Source: Sulfuricurvum sp. (lineage in GTDB: Bacteria; Campylobacterota; Campylobacteria; Campylobacterales; Sulfurimonadaceae). Taken from it: DNA of 64,000 nt. This document shows positions 51,054-59,866 of the stretch, one piece after another. Numbering within the stretch: position 1 is the stretch's first letter; every line of letters starts with the position of its first letter. The notes below the pieces were generated by a model. That model saw only the letters and a list, made by a program, of their open reading frames with translations. It did not search any database and was not told the DNA's origin. Made by a program: the position numbers and the translations under genes. The stretch is from contig NZ_JAQTNN010000017.1 of the NCBI RefSeq assembly GCF_028713855.1, positions 1 to 64,000 of the forward strand, written 5' to 3'.

Positions 51054-52514
51054 ATGGCAAAATGTACCGCGGTTATCGATATTGGAAGCAATTCCATGCG
51101 TCTTGCGGTATTTCAAAAAACCAGCCGCTTTGCTTTTCATATTCTTCATGAGGTCAAAAGCTCCGTTCGTATAAGTGAACATGCCTATATAAACGGTGGC
51201 CATCTCCAAAACGAAGCAATGGATCGGACTTCCCGTGCTATAGCGGAATTTTTATCGATTGCCCACTCATTTGACGCACGTAAAATTTTATGTGTTGCTA
51301 CGTCCGCCCTCCGAGATGCTCCCAATGCTAATACCTTCCTTTCTCGTATACGACGTGAATACAATCTTTCGATCAAAGTAATCACAGGAGAAAAAGAAGC
51401 GTATTTTGGAGGAATGGCCTGTGCCAACCTCTTACCTCGAATGGACGCTATTACTGTTGATGTCGGAGGAGGATCGAGCGAGTTCACCCGCCTTCGAAAC
51501 GGTAAAGTCGAAAGCCTCTTCTCTCTTAATATCGGTACCGTTCGGATTAAAGAACTTTTTTTTGATCAGAACAATATTGCCGGAGCAATCGCCTATATTG
51601 ACGAAGCTCTAACGCAGCTCCCGGAGTTTGATATCGATACTCTGATTGGAATCGGCGGGACTTTTCGTGCCCTCTCCCGATCTCTGATGAAAAAAGAGGA
51701 ATACCCTCTTAAAAAACTACATGGATTTATGACTGATGAGAGCCGTTTTCTAGGATTCACAGACCAAATTCTTGAAGCAGGGCCTAAAAAACTTCGATCC
51801 CTTTTTATTAAGCCCGATCGATTCGATACTATCAAGCCCGGCGCATTAATCCTTCAACGTATCATACGTAAAACACGTACCAAAAAACTTGTATGCAGCG
51901 GTGTCGGAGTACGTGAAGGGGTCTTTTTAAGCGATCTTTTACGTAATTCGGGCGATGTATTTCCGGCCAATTACAATCCCAGTGTTCGCTATCTCCTCGA
52001 TACATACGCAATTCACAGTGATCACGGATTACAGTGCGCTCATTTATCCAAACGTCTTTTTGAACTCCTCCATAGTCCGTTGAATCTTGACCCTGCTTAT
52101 CAGCATGAACTCATCATCGCAGCCAAACTTCTCTCGATCGGTGTCGGCGTGCGATATTACACCTATCAGCGTCACAGCCACTATTTAGCGATAAATGCTT
52201 TGGACTATGCCCTGAGCCATTCGCAGATCGCGTTGATTTCCCACCTGCTCTTGTTTAAAAAAGGGCATACCTCTTCCGCTTTGATCACCAAAGAGGGATA
52301 CGGTTCACTCTTACCCGATAATACGACCGTAGATACCCTCTCAGCGCTTCTTCGACTCGCACATATCCTCTTGGCCGGTCGCGTGAATGCATCGTCTATA
52401 ACGCTTAGCTACGAAGAGGAAATATTAACTGTACGGGGAAGCCATCTCTATCTGGCAAAAGAGCAGTTGAAAAATATCATTCTTCCAAAAAATTTGACTG
52501 TGGTGTTTGATTAG
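51054..52514 (+). CDS. ppx: Ppx/GppA phosphatase family protein
   Basis: 486 aa. Actin-like fold with VIDIGSNSMRLAVFQ at residues 8-22, GEKEAYFGGMA, TVDVGGGSSEFTRL and GIGGTFRALSRSLM. The C-terminal half (about 310-480) is the HD-like helical domain. It hydrolyses polyphosphate and/or pppGpp; in Campylobacterota both activities are reported for family members. With Ppk at 2.2 kb it could govern polyphosphate level. The start directly follows the ferredoxin stop, behind GAGGAGTAA. Confidence 0.9.
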   Translation: MAKCTAVIDIGSNSMRLAVFQKTSRFAFHILHEVKSSVRISEHAYINGGHLQNEAMDRTSRAIAEFLSIAHSFDARKILCVATSALRDAPNANTFLSRIRREYNLSIKVITGEKEAYFGGMACANLLPRMDAITVDVGGGSSEFTRLRNGKVESLFSLNIGTVRIKELFFDQNNIAGAIAYIDEALTQLPEFDIDTLIGIGGTFRALSRSLMKKEEYPLKKLHGFMTDESRFLGFTDQILEAGPKKLRSLFIKPDRFDTIKPGALILQRIIRKTRTKKLVCSGVGVREGVFLSDLLRNSGDVFPANYNPSVRYLLDTYAIHSDHGLQCAHLSKRLFELLHSPLNLDPAYQHELIIAAKLLSIGVGVRYYTYQRHSHYLAINALDYALSHSQIALISHLLLFKKGHTSSALITKEGYGSLLPDNTTVDTLSALLRLAHILLAGRVNASSITLSYEEEILTVRGSHLYLAKEQLKNIILPKNLTVVFD

Positions 52515-52536
52515 GGGTCAATGCAGAAGTGCTCTC

Positions 52537-52601
52537 CCGTTCGTGGTGAGCATGTCGAACCATGGACCTGTCACACCCTTCGACAAGCTCAGGGCGAACG
52601 G
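52537..52601 (-). repeat. 65-base palindromic dispersed element, copy 2
   Basis: Read on the minus strand it matches copy 1 at 45800-45864: arm of 23, loop of 19 starting GGGT and ending CATGG, arm of 23. The arm at 52579-52601 is identical to the 45842-45864 arm of copy 1; the other arm (52537-52559) has several changes (GTGGTGAGCATG). It lies in the 95-base gap between the convergent ends of ppx and bamA, where it could terminate both transcripts. Confidence 0.87.
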
Positions 52602-52609
52602 ATGCAGTA

Positions 52610-54862
52610 TTAGAATCTCTGTCCAATCGTAAACTCGAAGTGGGCGACATCGTCTCCTGCTTTACTGCCGATCGGATTGGCAAATACTAGCTGTAACGGT
52701 CCGACAGGGCTGAACCACTCTAGTGACACCCCATAGCCTCCCCGTTTGATTTCAGTTAAGCTGCTCTCTCCGATCATCCCGTAGTCGACAAAAGCCGTTG
52801 CCCGCATTTTTGCTTCAGGAACAAGAGGGAAACTAAATTCAAGGTTATTAGAAAAAGTTTGGGTTCCACCGATTTTAAACGGTTTAAGATTTATATCTAA
52901 CCCATCAGTCGGAGAAAGAGAATACGATTGATATCCACGAACCGAACCGATTCCCCCCATGTAAAATTTCTCTGCAATCGGTAATTCGCCGGTGTTTCTG
53001 GCATAATTAAAACGAGCTTTGTAGCGGAGAATCAAGTCGAAATCGGTCAGTTTTTGCAACCCTTGATAGATACCAAAACTGGTTTTACTGGTCCAGAAAT
53101 CAGTATCTCCCCCCAATCCCGCTTTTTCAAAACTCTGTGAGAGGGTCATCCCCTCGCGAGGTATATAGTAATCGTCAGTATTATCAAACGTTGCTGAAAC
53201 AGAAACCGAGCTTTTCGTATAGTTTGCATAATAGCGTGGATCAACCGCCGTTGTTGTGGTATTAACATCCGTATTATTGACATCCGTATAATTATTTTGG
53301 GAGTAGTTATACCCGACATAACCGCTCACATAACGGTTAAATCGATGCCCTGTTCCGATACTCAATCCTGTAGAGTTGATAGTATAGCTGTCATATTCCG
53401 TTGAGCTTTTTTTAACTGCAAAGTTGCCGCTGAAATCGCTGTCATTGAGACGAGGATTCGAAACGTTGAACGCATAGTTTTTGGTTCGTTGGGATTTTTC
53501 AAGATTTATCCCCACATTGATACCCGATCCGAAGATATTACGATCACTCACCGCGACACTCATCAAGATACCGCCGAAACTACCGTATCCTCCGCCGAGT
53601 TGAATATTCCCTGTCGGCGCTTCTTTCGTCTGAACAATCAGATCCATATTCTCATCGTCTATACGTTTCTCTTCGATCGTGTTGCTCTCAAAATATCCCG
53701 TACGCCCGATCGCATTGCGGGAGTCTTTGAGATTACTCAGACTGTACAAATCACCCGGTGCCAAGAAAAGCTCACGGCGTACCACCCGGTCTAATGAACG
53801 ACTGTTACCGGCAACGACGACATTGCGGATATGTACTTTTTTACCCGGAACAATGCGATAGACAACGTCAACGCTTTTCCCCTCTTTGTCTTTTTTCAAA
53901 TCAGGCTGCACCTGTGCGTAAGCGTATCCCAAATCGGCGATCTTGGTTTTGATCCGATCGGCGTCATCACGGAATGTCTTGATATTAAACGGTTTGTTTT
54001 TTTCGAGACTGATAACATCCATTAGGTCTTTATCGGCGATAACCTGAGTATCCTGAAAAATCAGAATATCACTGACGCGATATATATCGCCTTCGAAAAC
54101 AGTGTAATCCATCTGCGCTGTATAATGATCAAAATCGACTTGGACAAACGGTGCATCGACTTTAGCATCGAGGAATCCGCGCTGCATATAAAAGTCACGG
54201 ATACGCAACGGATCGTACTGCAACTCTCCCACTTTCATCTTACCGTCATTACGCCCCCAAAGCCATCCCATGAATTGCTCTTCTTTATTCGCGATCATAC
54301 TGTCAAATTCATCACTCTCTTGCGTTATGACACCCGTATAACGGATTTTTTTGATAATAATCTCTTGTCCTTCATTGACAATAAAAGTGACCTGCATACT
54401 GCCGTTATCAAGCTTAGTCGTCTCAATCTCGACAACCGAATCGATTTTACCGTCTTGACTTAGTGCATCAATAATCCGCTTTTTTGCCCCTTCGAGCCGT
54501 TTTTCATCGTATAAAGAACCTTTATCGATCTGCAGCAACGTTTTTTTAGCCTCTTCGTCGTTATCTTTATAACCCTTGAGTTCGATTTTAGAGATGCTCG
54601 GTTTCTCTTTGAAATGAAACGTCACCTTTCCGTCGTTCTCATCTGCCCAAACATCTTGAAAATACCCTTGGTCAAAGAAATTTTTGATCGTCTTGTCAAC
54701 CGCAACCGTATCTAAAGGGGCTCCGATTTTAACCTCATTAAGACGTTTAGCAACCGTCTCGGATATATGGACCATGCCGTCATACTGAATCGATTGGACA
54801 TTTTGCGTAGATGCGTGCGCCAATGCACTCGCTACTATCAATGAGAGGGTTATTGTTTTCAA
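52610..54862 (-). CDS. bamA: Outer-membrane assembly factor BamA
   Basis: 750 aa. Signal peptide (MKTITLSLIVASALAHAS), five POTRA domains (about 20-410), for example KIRYTGVITQESDEF and KVHIRNVVVAGNSRSLDRVVRRELFLAPGD, then a beta barrel with the VRGYQSY motif and terminal EFTIGQRF. It inserts barrel proteins into the outer membrane. The start is TTG at 54862, after GGAAATCTTGGC. An NV/NT-rich external loop (TDVNNTDVNTTTT) is a local oddity. Confidence 0.96.
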   Translation of the reverse strand: MKTITLSLIVASALAHASTQNVQSIQYDGMVHISETVAKRLNEVKIGAPLDTVAVDKTIKNFFDQGYFQDVWADENDGKVTFHFKEKPSISKIELKGYKDNDEEAKKTLLQIDKGSLYDEKRLEGAKKRIIDALSQDGKIDSVVEIETTKLDNGSMQVTFIVNEGQEIIIKKIRYTGVITQESDEFDSMIANKEEQFMGWLWGRNDGKMKVGELQYDPLRIRDFYMQRGFLDAKVDAPFVQVDFDHYTAQMDYTVFEGDIYRVSDILIFQDTQVIADKDLMDVISLEKNKPFNIKTFRDDADRIKTKIADLGYAYAQVQPDLKKDKEGKSVDVVYRIVPGKKVHIRNVVVAGNSRSLDRVVRRELFLAPGDLYSLSNLKDSRNAIGRTGYFESNTIEEKRIDDENMDLIVQTKEAPTGNIQLGGGYGSFGGILMSVAVSDRNIFGSGINVGINLEKSQRTKNYAFNVSNPRLNDSDFSGNFAVKKSSTEYDSYTINSTGLSIGTGHRFNRYVSGYVGYNYSQNNYTDVNNTDVNTTTTAVDPRYYANYTKSSVSVSATFDNTDDYYIPREGMTLSQSFEKAGLGGDTDFWTSKTSFGIYQGLQKLTDFDLILRYKARFNYARNTGELPIAEKFYMGGIGSVRGYQSYSLSPTDGLDINLKPFKIGGTQTFSNNLEFSFPLVPEAKMRATAFVDYGMIGESSLTEIKRGGYGVSLEWFSPVGPLQLVFANPIGSKAGDDVAHFEFTIGQRF

Positions 54863-54977
54863 GCCAAGATTTCCGTTGCGTTAAAATAGTCTCTCATTCT
54901 ATCACTTAGATGATTAATGTTCCGTAAATTAAACTTAAAGCGGCTAAAATAGCACTATTAAAGTAAAAAGGAAACGG

Positions 54978-55814
54978 ATGCGGATCGGGATAGTCGGATT
55001 GGGGTTAATGGGGGGTTCTATGGCATTAGCCCTCAAACACCTCTCATTTATCACTTCAATCGTCGGTAGCGATCACAATGAAGAGCATCAGCGTATTGCG
55101 TTGGCACGCGGATTAGTGCAGGCAATCGTTCCCTTCTCCAAGCTCAAAGAAGAGTGCGATGTTATTTTTTTAGCCGTCCCCGTCAACGGCGTTATCGCAC
55201 TCTTAAATGAATGCACCGATTTAGAAGGAAGTGATAAAACCCTTATTGATTTGGGAAGTACCAAAGCACTTATTGTGGATGCCGTTCCTCCTTGTATACG
55301 GGAAAATTTCATCCCTGCCCACCCAATGACGGGAACAGAACAGTTCGGTCCAAATGCTGCACTAGAAGGGCTCTATGCCGATAAAGTGGTCGTATTATGT
55401 GACTTGGAACACAGCGGCAATACCCAGCGTGATACCGCATTGCGTATTTTCCGATCCATCGGAATGCAGGTACACACGATGGGTGCGGCACAACACGATC
55501 GCCATGCGGCTTTTATCAGCCATATGCCCCACGTCATCTCCTATGCGCTTGCCAACACTGTGCTAGCCCAAGAAGAAAAAGAGAATATTCTCGCCCTCGC
55601 CGCGGGGGGATTTCGCTCCATGAGCCGTCTTGCTAAAAGTTCTCCGGCAATGTGGGAAGATATTTTCCGTCAAAACCGTGAAAATGTTCTGGAAGCGGTA
55701 GAATTTTTCGAAACAGAGCTTCAAGCCCTCAAAACTGCCCTCAAAAATCAAGATTATACCGAGCTGCGTCGTGAGATGAAGGGGGCAAACAAGCTCTACG
55801 AAATCTTTTCGTAA
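54978..55814 (+). CDS. tyrA: Prephenate dehydrogenase
   Basis: 278 aa. NAD(P)-dependent oxidative decarboxylation of prephenate (or arogenate) in tyrosine synthesis. N-terminal dinucleotide-binding motif IVGLGLMGGSMALAL; PAHPMTGTEQFGP and the HDRHAAFISHMPHVISYAL stretch hold the catalytic histidines. The C-terminal domain is helical, with LAAGGFRSMSRLAKSSPAMWEDI. AAAAGGAAACGG precedes the ATG. Its tail is directly opposite the end of the BatB-like gene. Confidence 0.94.
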   Translation: MRIGIVGLGLMGGSMALALKHLSFITSIVGSDHNEEHQRIALARGLVQAIVPFSKLKEECDVIFLAVPVNGVIALLNECTDLEGSDKTLIDLGSTKALIVDAVPPCIRENFIPAHPMTGTEQFGPNAALEGLYADKVVVLCDLEHSGNTQRDTALRIFRSIGMQVHTMGAAQHDRHAAFISHMPHVISYALANTVLAQEEKENILALAAGGFRSMSRLAKSSPAMWEDIFRQNRENVLEAVEFFETELQALKTALKNQDYTELRREMKGANKLYEIFS

Positions 55815-55815
55815 A

Positions 55816-56958
55816 TCACATCGAATAAAGCCTCGTTTTTCCCTGTATCCCCATTGGTTTCCCCTGTTTTCGCACTGACCTTTTCAGAAAAACAGAGGGA
55901 TTCCGTACGGATTTTTTTACTCTATGCACTTCAGTATCGTCATAAATCCGCTGTTCGCACAATCCAAGGTTATAAGCCGTTCGTTGAATCAAAAGACGAT
56001 CACTTGTGTGAACGCTTCTAAACCAATACCGCGCTTTTTCATACTCTCCGGCTTTGTATAGAGCATTGGCGAGGTTATAACGTATTTCTGGAGAATCATG
56101 CTCTTTTTGATACCATCTAAAGGACTCTGCACTTTGAATGTAATTCCCTCTCTCATACGCTTCATATCCGTCATCTAACTGCTTAAAATCCAAGATTCCC
56201 GCATCTATGGGAACAGTGTAGAAACTCAACATCACCAATATCACTGAAATAGATACACTTTGCCGTTTGCTCATAGAAGAGAGTGCGAACCAAATCAACA
56301 GCATCGCCAATCCAAGCGGATAATAAAAGAGAGGGATATGGGCATAAAGACGCTGGGACTTTTTGATCTTTTCTATTGTCTTTTCAATATCGGAAAGCTG
56401 TGTATTGTGTTCGGGGATCGGATCACCGATAATGATTTTAAGCCCTTCGTCTGTTTGAATCTTCCCTACTACAGAACTATCACTCACAAAATGCTGCATC
56501 GCCTCCGAGTCCAGTCCTTTGATCAAACTAACCATCATATCCGTGTCCGTCGAGAAGGGAGAAATACGGTACAGCTGTGTATCGTAACCAACCAAAGAAA
56601 TATTTTCTCCCCGAAGAAGCCGGAGCATATCAATCGCCAAGCGCTTCTGTGCTTCAAACGCATCAGGAGATTTTTTGGATAAATCGAGTGCAATGAGTAC
56701 GTCGGCTTTCCCATCAGCTGCCGCTTCATCTTGGAATATTATCGGCTGTGCCATTGCGGTTATCAGTAAAATTGCCGCCATCAGAAATAACGTATTACGT
56801 CCACGAAGAGTCATTGTTATCACCGGAGAGCGCAAACGATCCAAAATAGTTTCACTAAACACAGCCGATTGGGGCGATTTTTGAGTCTGCCAGAAATAGA
56901 ACAATACGGCAATCGGAGGGAACATCCAGTAAAAAAATTCAGGATGTAAAAAAGTCAT
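55816..56958 (-). CDS. Second BatB-like VWA/TPR protein, with probable frameshift near the end
   Basis: 380 aa in the uninterrupted frame. Two N-terminal membrane helices (about 6-23, 55-72), a VWA-like domain whose MIDAS reads Asp92-x-Ser94-x-Lys96 instead of DxSxS, helices near 212-226 and 236-254, then TPR-like repeats (about 260-350). After an A7 run (55912-55918) the frame continues with 31 basic, low-complexity residues; the -1 frame instead gives 38 protein-like residues ending EKIS, with its stop at 55796-55798. Sister of the intact gene at 60959-62485. Last gene of the Bat cluster. Confidence 0.75.
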   Translation of the reverse strand: MTFLHPEFFYWMFPPIAVLFYFWQTQKSPQSAVFSETILDRLRSPVITMTLRGRNTLFLMAAILLITAMAQPIIFQDEAAADGKADVLIALDLSKKSPDAFEAQKRLAIDMLRLLRGENISLVGYDTQLYRISPFSTDTDMMVSLIKGLDSEAMQHFVSDSSVVGKIQTDEGLKIIIGDPIPEHNTQLSDIEKTIEKIKKSQRLYAHIPLFYYPLGLAMLLIWFALSSMSKRQSVSISVILVMLSFYTVPIDAGILDFKQLDDGYEAYERGNYIQSAESFRWYQKEHDSPEIRYNLANALYKAGEYEKARYWFRSVHTSDRLLIQRTAYNLGLCEQRIYDDTEVHRVKKSVRNPSVFLKRSVRKQGKPMGIQGKTRLYSM

Positions 56959-57695
56959 TTAATCCCCTTTTGATTCCGTCCGTACAGATACGCAAGCATG
57001 GCCAAAAATCCTAAAAACAAGGGATACACATAGTAATAGTCAAAATAACGGCTCGTCAATTGAACTTTGTAAGGGGGATAGGTACGTCTGAGGGTATCTA
57101 ACCAGCGCGTTTCTCTCTTGGGAGAAATCACCGCCGTTTGTATCCCGCTCGGTAAAGTATAGACAAACGATTTTGGATTATTCGAGAGGATAACAGCCAC
57201 TCCTCTACCCTCCCCTGATGTCGCAAAAAAACGGCTGATACTCCGGTTTACCGATGTGGAAGTATCTTGTTTAGGAGTCTGCATCACAATAGATTTAAGT
57301 ACATCATGCTCATAGGTTAGAGGTACAACCGTGTTTTCCGGTATCCAAAGGGCTATCCGCTCATCGGGACGGCTCTCGATAAATGAGGTGATTTGGGTGA
57401 GTGCTTCAGGGTTGATGAGTGCGGGATCGACAACCAAAAGGATATCCCATCCTCCTTCGTGATGCATTATTTTACGATCATGTACCGGCGACATCAATGC
57501 CACAATCAAAAAGGAAATCATCGCCCATTTGGCAATCCATAACCATAACGAAGGCTTTACCCCTACTTCACCGAATAAAAGGGTTCTGGGAAAATAGAGG
57601 GGATTGGTGCGCAGAGGGCAAAGTGCTTCACAAGCGAGGAAAAAAAAGAGGAGAAATCCCAGTTTTGGAAACTGGAAACAAATCCCATCAAACAT
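56955..57695 (-). CDS. Second BatA-like protein with degenerate VWA domain
   Basis: 246 aa from the ATG at 57695 (a TTG one codon upstream is possible). N-terminal helix (about 9-26), second helix (about 52-70), a reduced VWA-like domain where the MIDAS is replaced (VVDPALI: Asp90 but no following serines), and a C-terminal helix (about 215-235). Overall layout equals BatA at 62482-63390 but shorter. Metal binding is probably lost, so a scaffold role in the membrane complex is possible. Overlaps neighbours by 8 and 4 bases. Confidence 0.7.
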   Translation of the reverse strand: MFDGICFQFPKLGFLLFFFLACEALCPLRTNPLYFPRTLLFGEVGVKPSLWLWIAKWAMISFLIVALMSPVHDRKIMHHEGGWDILLVVDPALINPEALTQITSFIESRPDERIALWIPENTVVPLTYEHDVLKSIVMQTPKQDTSTSVNRSISRFFATSGEGRGVAVILSNNPKSFVYTLPSGIQTAVISPKRETRWLDTLRRTYPPYKVQLTSRYFDYYYVYPLFLGFLAMLAYLYGRNQKGIK

Positions 57696-58086
57696 CAATT
57701 ATCTCAAGGTAGAGATGATAGTACCCGAGTGTCTCCTGATCGATCGGCTCCACTTTCGGAGCATATTTATACGGTTCGAGTCGCTCAAAAAGATTGTGGT
57801 AGGCACGCTCCGTCCGCTCATTATCATGGACAAAGACTCTGCCGAGCTCACTGATCCGATAAGCCGCATGTTTGGGATCGGAGAGATTAATTGATTCAAA
57901 AGCTTTATAGGCAAGTTTACGCTCGCTAGTACGACGATTACGCCATTTTTTAAGGACAAACAGAATAAAACTCAGCATTACAACAATCGACATCGCAATA
58001 GATCCGCCGAAAAGATAAATCGAATAGTCATGTACCTCTACAAGCGGTGCGATATCGTTAACTGGGATATCTACCATCTGGCTCAT
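57688..58086 (-). CDS. DUF4381-like membrane protein of the Bat cluster
   Basis: 132 aa. One membrane helix (about 25-46) following a short N-terminal segment (VDIPVNDIAPLVEVHDYSIYLF), then a basic cytosolic region KKWRNRRTSERKLAYKAFESI and a helical domain. Size, topology and position between the DUF58 gene and a VWA gene match the DUF4381 component of MoxR-Bat operons. Sequence similarity by eye is weak. The start overlaps the DUF58 stop. Confidence 0.68.
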   Translation of the reverse strand: MSQMVDIPVNDIAPLVEVHDYSIYLFGGSIAMSIVVMLSFILFVLKKWRNRRTSERKLAYKAFESINLSDPKHAAYRISELGRVFVHDNERTERAYHNLFERLEPYKYAPKVEPIDQETLGYYHLYLEIIDV

Positions 58087-58916
58087 ACGCGCCCCTCAAA
58101 TAATCTTCGCAACGTCACCGAAACCGAGACGTCCGTATAGAGTTTCGTAGCACGAATCCCGTCACGGCGGAATCGATCAAACAACGCGGCATCATGCTCA
58201 CGAACTTTTTCATGATATTTACGGACACTCCGAGCGTTAAAATCTCCCTCCAACACCGCTGCGTTCTCGGGATCGATCAAAGCAGTAAATCCCATCGGTT
58301 CCGGCTTCTCTTCGAACCGATCCCGTACAACAATGGCAACCACTTCATGTTTTTTCGCCAACAGCCGCAAATCGGGAATCTCGAAAAAATCCCCGATCAC
58401 CACGATCAGCGAACGCCGTTTTAGACGTCGATAAAGTGTCGCCGCCATCGCATTGTAATCGGCGCGGCGTTGAAGCAGTTCGGAATCCATAATCCCCTCG
58501 ACACTCTGTGCGACGGCAAAGCGCTTTTTACTCGCACGCACCTCATCGCGCAAGGTTTCGGAGAAATTGATGTGGGTAAAAAGATCGCCGTTGCCAAGTG
58601 CCGAATACCCGATCAAAGCCACCGCTTCGGCTAAAGAGTCAATCTTGAACCGCTCTTTCCCAAAATGAAGACTCCCTGAAAGCATCGCCACCGTGACGAC
58701 TGAAAGTTCCCGTTCTTCGCGAAAGACCTTCACAAACGGACGCTGCATCTTGGCCGTGATATTCCAGTCGATATGGCGAGTATCATCGCCGCTGACGTAT
58801 TCGCGCAATTCGATAAAATCGTACCCTTCCCCCCGAAACATGGAGGGGTTGTTACCGATACGATCGCCGATAATCTGGCGGCGGGCTTTAAGAAGGATGT
58901 GACGGCTGTTTTTCAT
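58083..58916 (-). CDS. DUF58 domain protein (MoxR partner)
   Basis: 277 aa. The DUF58 signature is GEGYDFIELREYVSGDDTRHIDWNITAKMQRPFVKVFREE (about 27-67). The rest is VWA-like: SVVTVAMLSGSLHFG and SLIVVIGDFFEIPDL. These proteins work with MoxR AAA+ ATPases in assembling or activating metal-dependent complexes. No membrane helix is visible. It is two bases after moxR. Confidence 0.92.
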   Translation of the reverse strand: MKNSRHILLKARRQIIGDRIGNNPSMFRGEGYDFIELREYVSGDDTRHIDWNITAKMQRPFVKVFREERELSVVTVAMLSGSLHFGKERFKIDSLAEAVALIGYSALGNGDLFTHINFSETLRDEVRASKKRFAVAQSVEGIMDSELLQRRADYNAMAATLYRRLKRRSLIVVIGDFFEIPDLRLLAKKHEVVAIVVRDRFEEKPEPMGFTALIDPENAAVLEGDFNARSVRKYHEKVREHDAALFDRFRRDGIRATKLYTDVSVSVTLRRLFEGRV

Positions 58917-58918
58917 CG

Positions 58919-59866
58919 TTACGGAATCGGTACCGCTTTGATAATCTGCTCAATCAGATCGTCGATTTCAATCCCCTCCGCTTCCGCTTCATACGTCATG
59001 ACGATCCGGTGACGCATCAACTCTTTGATAATAGAGGCAATATCACTCGGCGTAACGAACTCTTTTCCGCGTAAAAAAGCAACCGCACGTACCGCTTTAA
59101 ACATATCGATACTGACACGGGGACTGGCGCCGAATTGTAAATACCGCTTAATCGATTCAAGTCCATATTTTTCAGGTTCACGCGTCGCGGTGACGAGGGT
59201 GATCATATAACGTTCCACCTCCTCGTCAATATGGATCGTCTTGACCTTCTCTTTGAGAGAATTGAGGGTATCGACATCGATAACCGTAGTGATCGCTTCC
59301 GCAGTTGATGAAGCAATACGGCGAGCTATGGAGAGTTCCTCTTCGGCAGTGTTATAACCGACGGTAATTTTGAGCATGAAACGATCCAATTGCGCTTCAG
59401 GAAGAGGATATACCCCCTCGTTTTCAATCGGATTCTGCGTCGCCATAACCAAAAACGGCGGGGAGAGTTTAAAACTCTCATCTCCCAGTGTCACCTGACG
59501 TTCCTGCATTACTTCCAACAATGCAGACTGTACTTTTGCCGGAGCACGGTTGATCTCATCGGCGAGAAGAAGATTAGTGAAAATAGGCCCTTTTTTGATT
59601 TTAAAGGCATTATGTTGAGGATCATAGACCTCAGCCCCCAAAATATCGCTCGGCAGCAAATCGGGGGTAAACTGCACCCGTTTAAACCCGAGTCCCAATG
59701 CCGCTGAGAGGGCTTTGACGGTTGTCGTTTTCGCCAGTCCCGGAATCCCTTCGATCAGGATATGTCCGTCGCACAGCAACCCGATCAACAGCCCGTCGAT
59801 CATCTTATCTTGCCCGACAACGACTTTGGCTACTTCGGAGCGTATTTGGTTAATAATATTTATCAT
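58919..59866 (-). CDS. MoxR-family AAA+ ATPase
   Basis: 315 aa. Walker A GIPGLAKTTTVKALS (about 38-52), Walker B LLLADEINRAPAKVQSALLEVMQE, sensor 1 MATQNPIENEGVYPLPEAQLDRF, and the C-terminal lid with LQFGASPRVSIDMFKAVRA. MoxR chaperones act with DUF58 and VWA partners, here the Bat proteins. The ATG overlaps the BatD stop (ATGA). Confidence 0.96.
   Translation of the reverse strand: MINIINQIRSEVAKVVVGQDKMIDGLLIGLLCDGHILIEGIPGLAKTTTVKALSAALGLGFKRVQFTPDLLPSDILGAEVYDPQHNAFKIKKGPIFTNLLLADEINRAPAKVQSALLEVMQERQVTLGDESFKLSPPFLVMATQNPIENEGVYPLPEAQLDRFMLKITVGYNTAEEELSIARRIASSTAEAITTVIDVDTLNSLKEKVKTIHIDEEVERYMITLVTATREPEKYGLESIKRYLQFGASPRVSIDMFKAVRAVAFLRGKEFVTPSDIASIIKELMRHRIVMTYEAEAEGIEIDDLIEQIIKAVPIP

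Noticed and set aside
52477-52683. Small minus-strand frame containing an RPELVEG-like peptide
   Set aside because: It is the translation of the palindromic repeat at 52537-52601 plus bamA and ppx ends; such peptides are well-known artefacts of the repeat.
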